64,000 bases of DNA from Echinicola rosea (lineage in GTDB: Bacteria > Bacteroidota > Bacteroidia > Cytophagales > Cyclobacteriaceae), in assembly GCF_005281475.1 (NCBI RefSeq), contig NZ_CP040106.1, positions 3,624,501-3,688,500 on the forward strand, read 5' to 3'. Numbering within the stretch: position 1 is the stretch's first letter; the number at the start of each line of letters is the position of its first letter. This document shows, piece by piece, positions 44,524 through 53,707 of this stretch. Under the pieces are notes generated by a model. The model ran no database searches. It was not told where the DNA came from and saw nothing but the letters and a program-made list of their open reading frames with translations. Position numbers and translations under genes: made by a program.

Positions 44524-44649
44524 ATGACAAATCCTCATGTATTCCCCTTCCCCGAGGTAAGATCAACGCGCTGTACGTCCCATTTTCTATTTAGGAATTA
44601 CTTATTGCCAGTAGGCCATCGTTTACTGGAAATCATACATATTTATTAA
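44524..44649 (+). CDS. possible 41-residue leader peptide before susC
   Basis: ATG to TAA, 41 codons, ending 21 bases before the susC ATG. The product (MTNPHVFPFPEVRS...) has no recognised relative and no similarity to the other 41-codon frame at 35426. It may only be chance in the leader. Confidence 0.25.
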   Translation: MTNPHVFPFPEVRSTRCTSHFLFRNYLLPVGHRLLEIIHIY

Positions 44650-44670
44650 CAAAACCCAATCAATATCGAA

Positions 44671-47600
44671 ATGATGTTTACCCAAAATCTTTCGGGTTTT
44701 ACCCGATGCATCTCATTGCTATTGATACTGATGGTAATTGGTGTCATGGACCTGCAGGCCCAGACATTGGAGATTACCGGAGTTGTCAAAAGCTCAGAAG
44801 GTGAGACCATACCCGGTGTCACCGTTATGCTAAAAGGATCAGGTACAGGAACCAGCACCGACATGGATGGAGCCTATAAACTGACTGTTAACGACCCCAA
44901 TGGAACCTTAATGTTTTCGTCCATTGGCATGATCAAACAGGAAATTCCGATCAATGGCCGTTCGTCCATAGATGTGACCATGGAAATGGACGTGGCTCAG
45001 CTGGACATGGTAGAGGTAGTGGACTACGGTTATGGAACGGTAAAAAAGACCGATATGACCGGATCCGTGGCGTCGATGTCCGGTAAAGAATTGGCCAAGA
45101 TTCCCGTGGCCAGTGCAGCTCAGGCCATTACAGGCCGGCTTCCCGGTGTAAGGGTCTTGACCACCGATGGTTCGCCTGGAGCCGATGTAGTCATCCGTGT
45201 GCGGGGCGGTGGATCAGTTACCCAGGACAACTCCCCCCTTTACGTTGTGGATGGTTTTATCGTGGGAAGTATTCGCGACATTCCACCAACAGATATCGAG
45301 TCGATTACCGTACTAAAGGATGCGGCAGCAACGGCCATATATGGAGCCCAAGCCGCTAATGGTGTTATCGTAGTAACCACCAAAACCCCTAAGGCAGGCA
45401 AGACATCCATTTCCTATAACAATTTCTTCCAATGGAAGAGCCTTCCCAAGGATAGACGGTACAACGTCCTCGATGCTTATGAATTTACACTGGCCAATTA
45501 TGAATATGCCAAGTTGCAGTCAGATGCAGCAGTGAGGAATTTCGAGAAGTTTTATGGGGTGTATGATGACTTGGAGCTTTATCAACAAAAGCCAACCACA
45601 GACTGGCAAGATGAGCTTTTTGGCGATCCAAAACTCAGCCAATACCATAACCTCAGCATCAGCGGTGGTACCGAGAAAACCAAATTTATGCTCAGCCTTA
45701 CCAACAATACCGATGAAGGGTTGATGCTGAATTCGGGTTACAAGCGAAATGTGATCAATTTCAAATTGAACCATCAGTTGGCAGACCGCCTGACCATGGA
45801 CGTAGGAGCAAGGGTGACCCACACGGTGATCGACGGTGCTGGTACCTCAGGGAATGCACAAATAAGCATTAAAGATGCCGTCCAAACGCGGCCCACTAAT
45901 GGTATTGCGGATGAGCTTGATATCGATTTGAACCAAATCAATTCCGAGGATGATTTCCAGTCTTTTTTATTAAGCCTTGTAAGTCCTGTAGAATTGGCTA
46001 AACAAGATTGGCGCAAAAGGTCAGAATATGATTATGTCTTTAATGCAGGATTGACCTGGGAAATCATAGATGACCTTAATTTTAAATCAACTTTTAACGG
46101 CTCCCGGGACTTTAGGGAAGATTTAAGGTTCTATGGTCCCTTGACCGGCGAATCCTTCAATAATGGTAACAATATGCCGCTGGGCCAAAGGGATGACCGA
46201 TCCACCTTTTCCTACCGTTGGTTAAACAGTGTTTCCTATAAGTTTGACAACTTGGGTACTGATCACGACCTTGATTTTCTTGTGGGGCAGGAAGTGTATT
46301 CTAGTGGTGGAAAAAGGAGTTTCCTTCGAGCAGAAGACTTTAGGCTGTCCATTACGCCGGAGGAATTGTTTGCCAATATGACTTTTGGCCGTGCAGACCG
46401 TCATGAAACCGAGGATTATACCAACTCAAATCGTTTTTCATTGTTTGGTAGGGCCAATTATCAATTTAAGGGTAAATATCTCTTTACAGCCACCGTAAGA
46501 TCCGATGCATCAAGCAAATTTTCTGAGGAAAATCGGGTGGGTATCTTCCCGGCCGTGGCCTTGGGGTGGAAAATCTCCGAAGAGGATTTCTTAAAGGCTT
46601 CCTCTTGGGTTGATGAGCTGAAGTTGCGCTTAAGCTGGGGTGAAACAGGGAATGACAGGATCGAATCCACTGCCACACAGTTCCTGTTTAGCGCTTCCAC
46701 AAACAGGGGGCCAGGCTTTGGAAATACCGATAATGTATTTTACCAACCATCCAGCAGCACGCTGTATAACCCAGACTTGAAATGGGAAACCACCATTACC
46801 AAAAATATCGGCTTGGATTTCACCTTGTTCAAAGCCAAAGTGGAAGGTAGTTTGGATTTTTATAGAAATGTCACTAGGGATTTGTTGCTTCAATCTGCCA
46901 TCCCGCCAAACACGGGGTTTTCTACCCAATGGAACAATGTCGGAAGCACCTCAAACCAAGGGGTCGAACTGGGCATCAACGCCTTTATCATCGACAAGCC
47001 TGACTTCTCGCTTTCGGTAAACTTTAATACAGGGATTAACCAAGCGCGGGTAGAAGAGCTGGACGGCACCAATGAACGGTTCTTCCAGTCCAACTGGGCC
47101 AGTACGGACTTGAATAATATCAATGATTTTTACCTGCGTGTAGGAGGCAAGATCGGTGATGTGTATGGCTATGTGACGGACGGATACTATACCGAGGATG
47201 ATTTTGAAGGCTATGATGCTACTGCGGGGGAATATATCCTGAAAGCAGATGTGCCAAATTCCACTTCTGTGGTCGGCAATACGAATATCAGACCGGGATT
47301 CCTGAAGCTCAAGGACCTCAATGAAGATGGGCAGATCGATGCGGATGACAGAAAGGTGATCGGCAACACTTTGCCTAAAAATCAAGGTGGTTTTGGGGTG
47401 AATGCCAGATGGAAAGGTTTTGATGCAGCTATCTTCTTCAATTACCAGTTTGGAAATGATGTTTACAATACTGGTAAGATCCAGTATAACCAATTTAGAA
47501 GGGTGACATACGGAAATATGCTGACCACCATGTCATCAGAAAACCGCTATACCTATTTGGATGTGGACGGAACTTACACCGGGACACCTGGTGAAATTGT

Positions 47601-47961
47601 TACCGATCTTGGGCAGCTAGAGGAAATGAACGCCGGTAAGAATATCTGGTCGCACAACAGTTATGGCATTGCTGGAGCCGTGATCCATTCTTGGGCCATT
47701 GAGGATGGTTCATTTATCAGGTTGAACAACCTAACGGTAGGCTATTCTTTACCTACTGAGTTGATTTCTCGGATTGGACTGTCCCAGTTTAGGGTTTACG
47801 CGACAGGAAACAACTTGAAGTTGTGGACGGATTACACTGGCTACGATCCAGAGGTAAGTACCAGCAGAAGCAGCAGTTATTCTGCGTTGACTCCAGGGGT
47901 AGATTATTCTTCTTTCCCAAGGAGCCGATCCTATACAGTAGGTGTTAATGTGACATTCTAA
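44671..47961 (+). CDS. SusC-family TonB-dependent outer-membrane transporter
   Basis: 1096 residues. Signal peptide to about residue 30, then a carboxypeptidase-regulatory-like domain (LEITGVVKSSEGETIPGVTVMLKGSGTGTSTD), the SusC marker VDYGYGTVKKTDMTGSVASM, a plug (GRLPGVRVLTTDGSPGADVVIRVRGGGS; YVVDGFIV; TAIYGAQAANGVIVVTTK), and a 22-strand barrel ending YTVGVNVTF. Takes up large oligosaccharides with the SusD lid, powered by TonB. Neighbouring enzymes point to oligogalacturonides as substrate. Partner susD starts 14 bases later. Confidence 0.95.
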   Translation: MMFTQNLSGFTRCISLLLILMVIGVMDLQAQTLEITGVVKSSEGETIPGVTVMLKGSGTGTSTDMDGAYKLTVNDPNGTLMFSSIGMIKQEIPINGRSSIDVTMEMDVAQLDMVEVVDYGYGTVKKTDMTGSVASMSGKELAKIPVASAAQAITGRLPGVRVLTTDGSPGADVVIRVRGGGSVTQDNSPLYVVDGFIVGSIRDIPPTDIESITVLKDAAATAIYGAQAANGVIVVTTKTPKAGKTSISYNNFFQWKSLPKDRRYNVLDAYEFTLANYEYAKLQSDAAVRNFEKFYGVYDDLELYQQKPTTDWQDELFGDPKLSQYHNLSISGGTEKTKFMLSLTNNTDEGLMLNSGYKRNVINFKLNHQLADRLTMDVGARVTHTVIDGAGTSGNAQISIKDAVQTRPTNGIADELDIDLNQINSEDDFQSFLLSLVSPVELAKQDWRKRSEYDYVFNAGLTWEIIDDLNFKSTFNGSRDFREDLRFYGPLTGESFNNGNNMPLGQRDDRSTFSYRWLNSVSYKFDNLGTDHDLDFLVGQEVYSSGGKRSFLRAEDFRLSITPEELFANMTFGRADRHETEDYTNSNRFSLFGRANYQFKGKYLFTATVRSDASSKFSEENRVGIFPAVALGWKISEEDFLKASSWVDELKLRLSWGETGNDRIESTATQFLFSASTNRGPGFGNTDNVFYQPSSSTLYNPDLKWETTITKNIGLDFTLFKAKVEGSLDFYRNVTRDLLLQSAIPPNTGFSTQWNNVGSTSNQGVELGINAFIIDKPDFSLSVNFNTGINQARVEELDGTNERFFQSNWASTDLNNINDFYLRVGGKIGDVYGYVTDGYYTEDDFEGYDATAGEYILKADVPNSTSVVGNTNIRPGFLKLKDLNEDGQIDADDRKVIGNTLPKNQGGFGVNARWKGFDAAIFFNYQFGNDVYNTGKIQYNQFRRVTYGNMLTTMSSENRYTYLDVDGTYTGTPGEIVTDLGQLEEMNAGKNIWSHNSYGIAGAVIHSWAIEDGSFIRLNNLTVGYSLPTELISRIGLSQFRVYATGNNLKLWTDYTGYDPEVSTSRSSSYSALTPGVDYSSFPRSRSYTVGVNVTF

Positions 47962-47975
47962 ACACGAAACGTATC

Positions 47976-49784
47976 ATGAAAATTAAACATATAATTATAG
48001 CAGCGGCTACGGCGACCATGATGAGTTCTTGTCAGGACTTCCTGGAGCCAGAATCGCTTTCTACATTTGATTTGAACTATATCTATTCGAATGTGGATGA
48101 TGCCAGAAAAGGTGTCAATGCCATTTATTCCCATTTTGGACAGGATGCCTTCCGGTCCAGGTTATCCAATAACATGACCGGCAATACGGATATAGAACAC
48201 TCCAGTGGTTGGGGTAGCAATGGTGACCGGTATCAAATATGGGATTTGGAAGCCTTGGAAAGCAATAGGGACCTGCAGATCGTTTGGACCTATGCATACC
48301 GTGCCATCCGTGATGCCAATATCGCGATAGAAGGTTTGGAAGCCAGTGGTATGCTGGAGTCCACCGATGCAGCGACCGCCCAGACGATGAACCAACTTTT
48401 GGGAGAGGCTTATACGCTTCGGGCATATTGGTACAGCATGTTGACATACTATTTTGGAGACGTACCTTATATGATCGAAGCTCCCAAGGCTGGGCTTGAT
48501 TTTAACCTGCCCAAAAAGGACAGGAATGAGATCCTGACCGAAGAGATCAACAACCTGATAAATGTCGAGGAAAAAATGCTCTGGGCAGATCAGGTACCCA
48601 ATGGCATTGAGCAGGTAAATAGAGAATATACCTTGGGAATGATCGCCCGTCTTTCACTGCAAAGAGGGGGATATTTCTTGAATCCAGACTTGACGATGAC
48701 TCGGGAAAGTGACTATCTGGACTATTATCAAATAGCCAAGGACTATTCGCAAAAGCTGATCAGTCTAAAAGACCGAGAGCTAAACCCTAGCTTCCGCCAG
48801 GTTTTCATGAATCAGTGTACTTTCCAGACCCCAGTTAATAACGATATGCTATTCGAAGTGCCCTTTGCCCTTGGCAATGGTGATGTAGGGTGGAATATAG
48901 GTGTAAGGGTAGAAGGAGGCAATACTGCTTCTCATGATTATGGTTCTGGAAATAACTATATGGCGATTCCGCCTACCTATTACCTTTCCTTTGATACCTT
49001 GGATACCAGAAGGGATGTGACCTGCTCACTTTATAAGGTGACGACTGAATTTACCTATGAATTTGTAAATGGTGGGCTGGATATCGGCCAAGGAAAATGG
49101 AGCCGCCACTTCCTGCCTACACCTCCCGGTAAATCCACCGCTAAGGGAACTGGAATTAACTGGCCAATGATGCGCTATTCAGATGTATTGCTGATGTTTG
49201 CGGAGGCCGAGAATGAGCTGAATGGTCCTACGGCTGATGCCCAAGAGGCATTGAAGCGTGTAAGGCGGAGAGCCTTTGATGCGGCACATTGGGGAGAAAA
49301 AGTAGATGCCTATGTCGGACAAGTCTCTGGCGGAAAGGATACCTTTTTCGAAGCCATTGTGGACGAGCGTGCCTGGGAGTTTGGTGGTGAAATGATCCGT
49401 AAATATGAATTGATCCGATGGGGGATTTATTCCGAAAAGGTAGCCGAAACGGTGGAAGGATTGAAGGAATTGGCTGATGATGCCTTTAACGGTACCACTC
49501 AGTATCCGGATTACATGTATTGGAAAGTGAATGAAAGTGGAAATTTCACCATTTTGAACCCCAATAAGCGCGTAGTGGCGCCGCCTGATGATACCTGGAC
49601 ACAGCAATCTTTCTTGCTGGCACTGCATAGTGATGAATTTGGCTATCAGGAATGGGTAACCAGAGATTGGGCAAACTATATCAACGGTCCACAACCGGGC
49701 GTGGTACGGTATATATTCCCAATCCCTACGGAGGCTATCGCCAATAGCCAAGGGACGTTGACCAATGACGGTTATGGATTTTAA
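47976..49784 (+). CDS. SusD-family glycan-binding lipoprotein
   Basis: 602 residues. Lipoprotein signal MKIKHIIIAAATATMMSSC (Cys19), then a tetratricopeptide-rich SusD fold: DDARKGVNAIYSHFGQDAF, TYAYRAIRDANIAIEGL, LLGEAYTLRAYWYSMLTYYFGDVPYM (the SusD/RagB signature), YSDVLLMFAEAENELNGPTADAQEALKRVRRRAF, and IVDERAWEFGGEMIRKYELIRWG. It forms the hinged lid of the SusC barrel on the outer surface and binds the oligosaccharide. In operon with susC. Confidence 0.95.
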   Translation: MKIKHIIIAAATATMMSSCQDFLEPESLSTFDLNYIYSNVDDARKGVNAIYSHFGQDAFRSRLSNNMTGNTDIEHSSGWGSNGDRYQIWDLEALESNRDLQIVWTYAYRAIRDANIAIEGLEASGMLESTDAATAQTMNQLLGEAYTLRAYWYSMLTYYFGDVPYMIEAPKAGLDFNLPKKDRNEILTEEINNLINVEEKMLWADQVPNGIEQVNREYTLGMIARLSLQRGGYFLNPDLTMTRESDYLDYYQIAKDYSQKLISLKDRELNPSFRQVFMNQCTFQTPVNNDMLFEVPFALGNGDVGWNIGVRVEGGNTASHDYGSGNNYMAIPPTYYLSFDTLDTRRDVTCSLYKVTTEFTYEFVNGGLDIGQGKWSRHFLPTPPGKSTAKGTGINWPMMRYSDVLLMFAEAENELNGPTADAQEALKRVRRRAFDAAHWGEKVDAYVGQVSGGKDTFFEAIVDERAWEFGGEMIRKYELIRWGIYSEKVAETVEGLKELADDAFNGTTQYPDYMYWKVNESGNFTILNPNKRVVAPPDDTWTQQSFLLALHSDEFGYQEWVTRDWANYINGPQPGVVRYIFPIPTEAIANSQGTLTNDGYGF

Positions 49785-49797
49785 GGATTGACCTTTA

Positions 49798-51465
49798 ATG
49801 CTAAAAATGGAACCAATGAATTTTATCAAAAACAATATATACCAAAGCATCTGTATCCTTGTGCTAGGCCTGATCGTGATCAATGGCTGTAAGGAAGATG
49901 ATGAAATGTTTGAAAGGACAAGGCTGTTCAGGCCGGTGTTGATCGAGGACCTTTATTCGGAAGAAAATACCATCATCATCAACATGGGCAAAATGAAGGA
50001 AGCGGTATCCTATACCTTGGAAGTGAGCAGGGACTCTTTTGCTACTGCTCCTGAGTATGTGATCGATACCGACACCAATTATGTGGAACTTAACCAAGAG
50101 CTCCTTGGGCAATCACTGTTTTGGGACATGCTCTATCAAGTGAGGGCTACGGCACATGCCGATGATCCTGATTATGATAGTAAGGTTTCCGATCTTGGGT
50201 CAGTGCGTACCCAGCGGTTTCCGACGATCCTGAACGATCCGGAGAGCTATGATGTGATTGATGTGGCGGCACATGTTACTTGGCAGACCATAGGAGCTGC
50301 AGTGACAGAAGTGAAGGCCTTTAGCGCAGAGGACCTGTATTTGGAAACGCCCTTGATCGAGCAAGAAGTATCTACTGATGAGCAAGAAGCTGGCGACATG
50401 ATCCTCAACGGTCTAGAGCCAGAAATGGAATATCAAGTGGCCATTTACAGTGAGGATGTCCTTCGAGGTTGGGTAAATTATTCCACATTGCCTCAGGATA
50501 TTGACCCCAATGCACCTGGTGTAATTGACATAAGAGAGAATACCAGCCCTTCAGCAGTGTCTGACGCCGTGGCCATGGCTCCTGATGGTGCCATTATTTT
50601 GGTACAGCGCGGAGTGACCTATGATTTCCCAGAGGATAACCTGAACAAATCCATCACCATTCGCGCTGCATATGGTTTTGGTGAGCAAAAAGCCAAACTC
50701 TACACGACTGGCAATTGGGACATTGATGATAATTCTGATATCGATCACATCCGTTTCATCGACTTGGAGCTGAGAGGGGAAGACTACGGTGGAGATTATG
50801 TCTTTAATCCGAACCGGGAAAATGTCCATGTAGGTGAACTGAGTTTTGAGAATTGTGAGATTGGTACTTTCCGGGGCATTGTCAGGGCGCGTACCAGTAC
50901 GGTTATTGATAATTATATCATTAGGAATTCGGTAGTGGACAGCATTGGGGGGTATGGATTGTTTACGGTAGATACTGAAGCTACGGCCATGATCAAGAAT
51001 ATTCGTTTTGAAAACTCCACGTTCAATAAGATCCAATTCGGAGTGACCTCCCGTAGTAACTCAGAGTCATTCGTTATTGAGAGTTGTACCTTTGCCAATT
51101 TCGTAAGTGGTGGATCCGGTTTCTTCCGATACAGAGGGGGAGATGGCAATAATAATGTGGCCCAAGGAATCGTGATTCACAATAGTATCTTTGGTCATGG
51201 TTGGGATGAGGCCATGGAAGATAATTATGCCATCCGGGGAATTTATGATGGATTGGAGGATACTAATTTTGACATTGTAAATGTCTATAGTACCAATGAT
51301 TTCGGCTTTAGCAGTGGTGAAATTCCTGGATTCCCAGTGGGGAATTATAATGGTGCCCAATCAGATCTTTGGGTAGATCCGGCGAATAACGATTTCAATT
51401 TCCAAGACAGAGGATTTGCTGGTCGTTACGACAGCGGAGATCCACGATGGAGGGTACAATTGTAA
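49798..51465 (+). CDS. surface lipoprotein with Fn3-like and beta-helix (DUF5123/DUF4957-type) domains
   Basis: 555 residues. Signal with lipobox LIVINGC; three possible ATGs (49798, 49807, 49816) precede it. About 60-240 looks like two fibronectin-like beta-sandwiches (VSYTLEVSRDSF; VTWQTIGAAVTEVKAF; LNGLEPEMEYQVAIYSED); about 255-555 is a right-handed beta-helix without the catalytic residues of PL1 or GH28, ending FNFQDRGFAGRYDSGDPRW. Proteins of this type stand third after susCD in pectin loci and are thought to bind pectin at the surface. Starts 13 bases after susD. Whether it retains lyase activity is unknown; I think not. Confidence 0.8.
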   Translation: MLKMEPMNFIKNNIYQSICILVLGLIVINGCKEDDEMFERTRLFRPVLIEDLYSEENTIIINMGKMKEAVSYTLEVSRDSFATAPEYVIDTDTNYVELNQELLGQSLFWDMLYQVRATAHADDPDYDSKVSDLGSVRTQRFPTILNDPESYDVIDVAAHVTWQTIGAAVTEVKAFSAEDLYLETPLIEQEVSTDEQEAGDMILNGLEPEMEYQVAIYSEDVLRGWVNYSTLPQDIDPNAPGVIDIRENTSPSAVSDAVAMAPDGAIILVQRGVTYDFPEDNLNKSITIRAAYGFGEQKAKLYTTGNWDIDDNSDIDHIRFIDLELRGEDYGGDYVFNPNRENVHVGELSFENCEIGTFRGIVRARTSTVIDNYIIRNSVVDSIGGYGLFTVDTEATAMIKNIRFENSTFNKIQFGVTSRSNSESFVIESCTFANFVSGGSGFFRYRGGDGNNNVAQGIVIHNSIFGHGWDEAMEDNYAIRGIYDGLEDTNFDIVNVYSTNDFGFSSGEIPGFPVGNYNGAQSDLWVDPANNDFNFQDRGFAGRYDSGDPRWRVQL

Positions 51466-51501
51466 AATTATTGATCTTTCCCTTATAAGTGTATAACAGA
51501 G

Positions 51502-51559
51502 AGGGCCGTCTTCCATGAGTCAACAGGTCATGACCCTTGACTTTGAGGACGGCCCTTTT
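51502..51559 (+). terminator. terminator after the susCD unit
   Basis: Outer stem AGGGCCGTC (51502-51510) / GACGGCCCTTTT (51548-51559) around an inner stem AGTCAA / TTGACT and GGTC / GACC, giving one long hairpin with a short T-run. It separates the sus genes from the PL1 gene 19 bases later. Confidence 0.65.
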
Positions 51560-51577
51560 CCATAAACCTTAACCTTT

Positions 51578-53065
51578 ATGAATTTCAATTATTATGTTTT
51601 CCGTGCGTTTTTTGCGATGTTACTGCTGATGGTTAATGTGAGCTGCAGCGACTCCGAGCCGAATCCTGATCTTGTGGATGAAGAGGAAGATGAGGAACCC
51701 TATGAGGGGCCGGAATATGCTTTTCCTGGAGCGGAGGGCTATGGACAGTTTACTACTGGAGGCCGTGGCGGCAAGGTGTATTATGTAACCAAATTAGCTG
51801 ATGACAATTCCCAGGGAACCCTTCGGTATGCCCTAAACCAAAGCGGAAAACGAACGATAATTTTTAATGTAGGTGGTACGATCGAGTTAAAATCCCGATT
51901 GAATATTTCGCGGGGAAACGTCACCGTGGCAGGACAGACTGCACCGGGTGGTGGGATTACGCTTCGAAATTATCCAGTGACCATTGACGCTGACAATGTC
52001 ATCATCCGTTATTTGCGTTTCCGGATGGGAGACACTGCCCAGCAAGAGGGAGATGCATTGGGAGGACGATTCCATAAAGATATCATTATTGACCATTGCT
52101 CGATGAGCTGGTCCACCGATGAATGCGTTTCGTTTTATGCCAATGAAAATTTCACCCTGCAGTGGTGTATCATTGCGGAGAGTTTAAAAAATTCGGTGCA
52201 CGAAAAAGGAAATCATGGCTATGGTGGTATTTGGGGAGGAAAATATGTTTCTTTTCACCACAATCTCCTGGCTCACCACGACAGCAGAAATCCGCGGTTG
52301 GGAGAAGAGGCCGGAAAGGCATTTGCCTTAACGGATTTGGTGGATCTTAGAAACAATGTCATTTATAATTGGGGCAATAATGCTGCTTATGGCGGTGAAG
52401 CGATGAATGTAAATATCGTGAACTGTTATTACAAGCCCGGACCAGCCACGCCCTCTGGCAGTAAGCGAAATCGTATTATGTCCATCGACAAAAATAAAAA
52501 CGAAGGTACGGAAGTGTATGATATCTGGGGCAAGTTTTATATCGATGGAAATGTGGTGGACGGTAGTAGCCAGACTGCTGATGATAACTGGACCTATGGT
52601 GTGTACAACCAATTTCATGGTAGTTATGGTACAGTGAGCGAAGCAGATAAGGCCAAAATGAAAATGGATCAACCGCATGAAATGGAAGGATATACCGTAA
52701 CGACCCATAGTGCAGAAGAAGCATACGACTTGGTCCTAGACTATGCTGGAGCCAATTTAAATAGAGATGAGGTGGATGCCCGCATAATAGCCAGTGTTCA
52801 GCAAGGTGATTTTGACGCCGAAGGCTCAAATGGAAGTACAAATGGTATCATTGATACCCAGAGTGATGTGGGAGGATGGCCGATGCTGGAAGCGGGATTA
52901 CCTGTCACCGATTCGGACGAAGATGGAATGCCTGACAATTGGGAGACGGCCAATGAACTCGATCCCAATGACCCTGATGATCGCAATCAGCTTAAATCCG
53001 GTACCCCCTACACTTTCTTGGAAGTTTATCTCAATAGTCTGATCAAGGATTTTCCATTGGAGTAG
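51578..53065 (+). CDS. pectate lyase, PL1 family, lipoprotein
   Basis: 495 residues. Lipoprotein signal (FAMLLLMVNVSC, Cys23) and an acidic surface-export-like stretch (DEEEDEEPYEG) behind it. PL1 beta-helix: AFPGAEGYGQFTTGGRGGKVYYVT, GTLRYALNQSGKRTIIFNVGGTIEL, DIIIDHCSMSWSTDE with the calcium Asp residues, and HHDSRNPRLG with the catalytic Arg. C-terminal part: GGWPMLEAG, then DSDEDGMPDNWE, a calcium-type repeat, and FLEVYLNSL. Cuts de-esterified galacturonan by beta-elimination, giving unsaturated ends for GH105. Confidence 0.94.
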   Translation: MNFNYYVFRAFFAMLLLMVNVSCSDSEPNPDLVDEEEDEEPYEGPEYAFPGAEGYGQFTTGGRGGKVYYVTKLADDNSQGTLRYALNQSGKRTIIFNVGGTIELKSRLNISRGNVTVAGQTAPGGGITLRNYPVTIDADNVIIRYLRFRMGDTAQQEGDALGGRFHKDIIIDHCSMSWSTDECVSFYANENFTLQWCIIAESLKNSVHEKGNHGYGGIWGGKYVSFHHNLLAHHDSRNPRLGEEAGKAFALTDLVDLRNNVIYNWGNNAAYGGEAMNVNIVNCYYKPGPATPSGSKRNRIMSIDKNKNEGTEVYDIWGKFYIDGNVVDGSSQTADDNWTYGVYNQFHGSYGTVSEADKAKMKMDQPHEMEGYTVTTHSAEEAYDLVLDYAGANLNRDEVDARIIASVQQGDFDAEGSNGSTNGIIDTQSDVGGWPMLEAGLPVTDSDEDGMPDNWETANELDPNDPDDRNQLKSGTPYTFLEVYLNSLIKDFPLE

Positions 53066-53209
53066 CTAGTGTCGAAATAAAGAAATAGCGCTGTGAATAA
53101 TGTTGGGCTGAAAACTTTTCTAATTGTGCTATATTGGCGTATCAACACTATTATTTAGTTTGTACAAATAACAGAACTTAATACGATCATCTTTTAAAAA
53201 CTATCGAAT

Positions 53210-53596
53210 ATGAAATTTGAACATTTTGCGATCAATGTAGCCAAGCCACGAGCGATGTCCGATTGGTATGAAAAGCATGTTGGCCTCAGTGTCGTGAGCA
53301 AACAAGATTCCAGTCCCTATATGACCTTTTTGGCTGACGACAGTGATACCATTATGTTGGAGATTTATAATAATCCAAAAGCTCCTGTGCTAGACTTTAA
53401 TAGCCAACATCCCTTAGTGCTCCATTTGGCCTTGGTTTCTGAAGATCCGGATGCTGACCGTGATAGACTAGTGGCTGCAGGAGCAGAGGTGATCAGCGAT
53501 GATATTCTTGGTGATGGTTCGCATTTGGTCATGTTAAAGGATCCTTGGGGGCTGGCACTGCAGCTTTGCAAACGTGCAAAACCCATGCTGAAGTAG
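53210..53596 (+). CDS. VOC (glyoxalase/dioxygenase) superfamily protein
   Basis: 128 residues: FEHFAINVAKPRAMSDWYEKHVGL, an inner strand set with a possible metal His/Glu (LEIYNN), HLALVSEDPDADRDRLVAAGAEV and LKDPWGLALQL. No signal peptide, so it works in the cytoplasm. The exact reaction is not known. It stands between pectin enzymes with its own 144-base spacer. It might open or isomerise a sugar-acid intermediate, but there is no direct evidence. Confidence 0.85.
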   Translation: MKFEHFAINVAKPRAMSDWYEKHVGLSVVSKQDSSPYMTFLADDSDTIMLEIYNNPKAPVLDFNSQHPLVLHLALVSEDPDADRDRLVAAGAEVISDDILGDGSHLVMLKDPWGLALQLCKRAKPMLK

Positions 53597-53707
53597 GCTT
53601 AACAGGTTCTTGAGATCATCACTGTGAAATAGCTATTGCTGTGAATTGAATTTCAGTTAAAAATATTGAATAAAAGTAAATAATTGATTTATAACGATAA
53701 ACTACCT

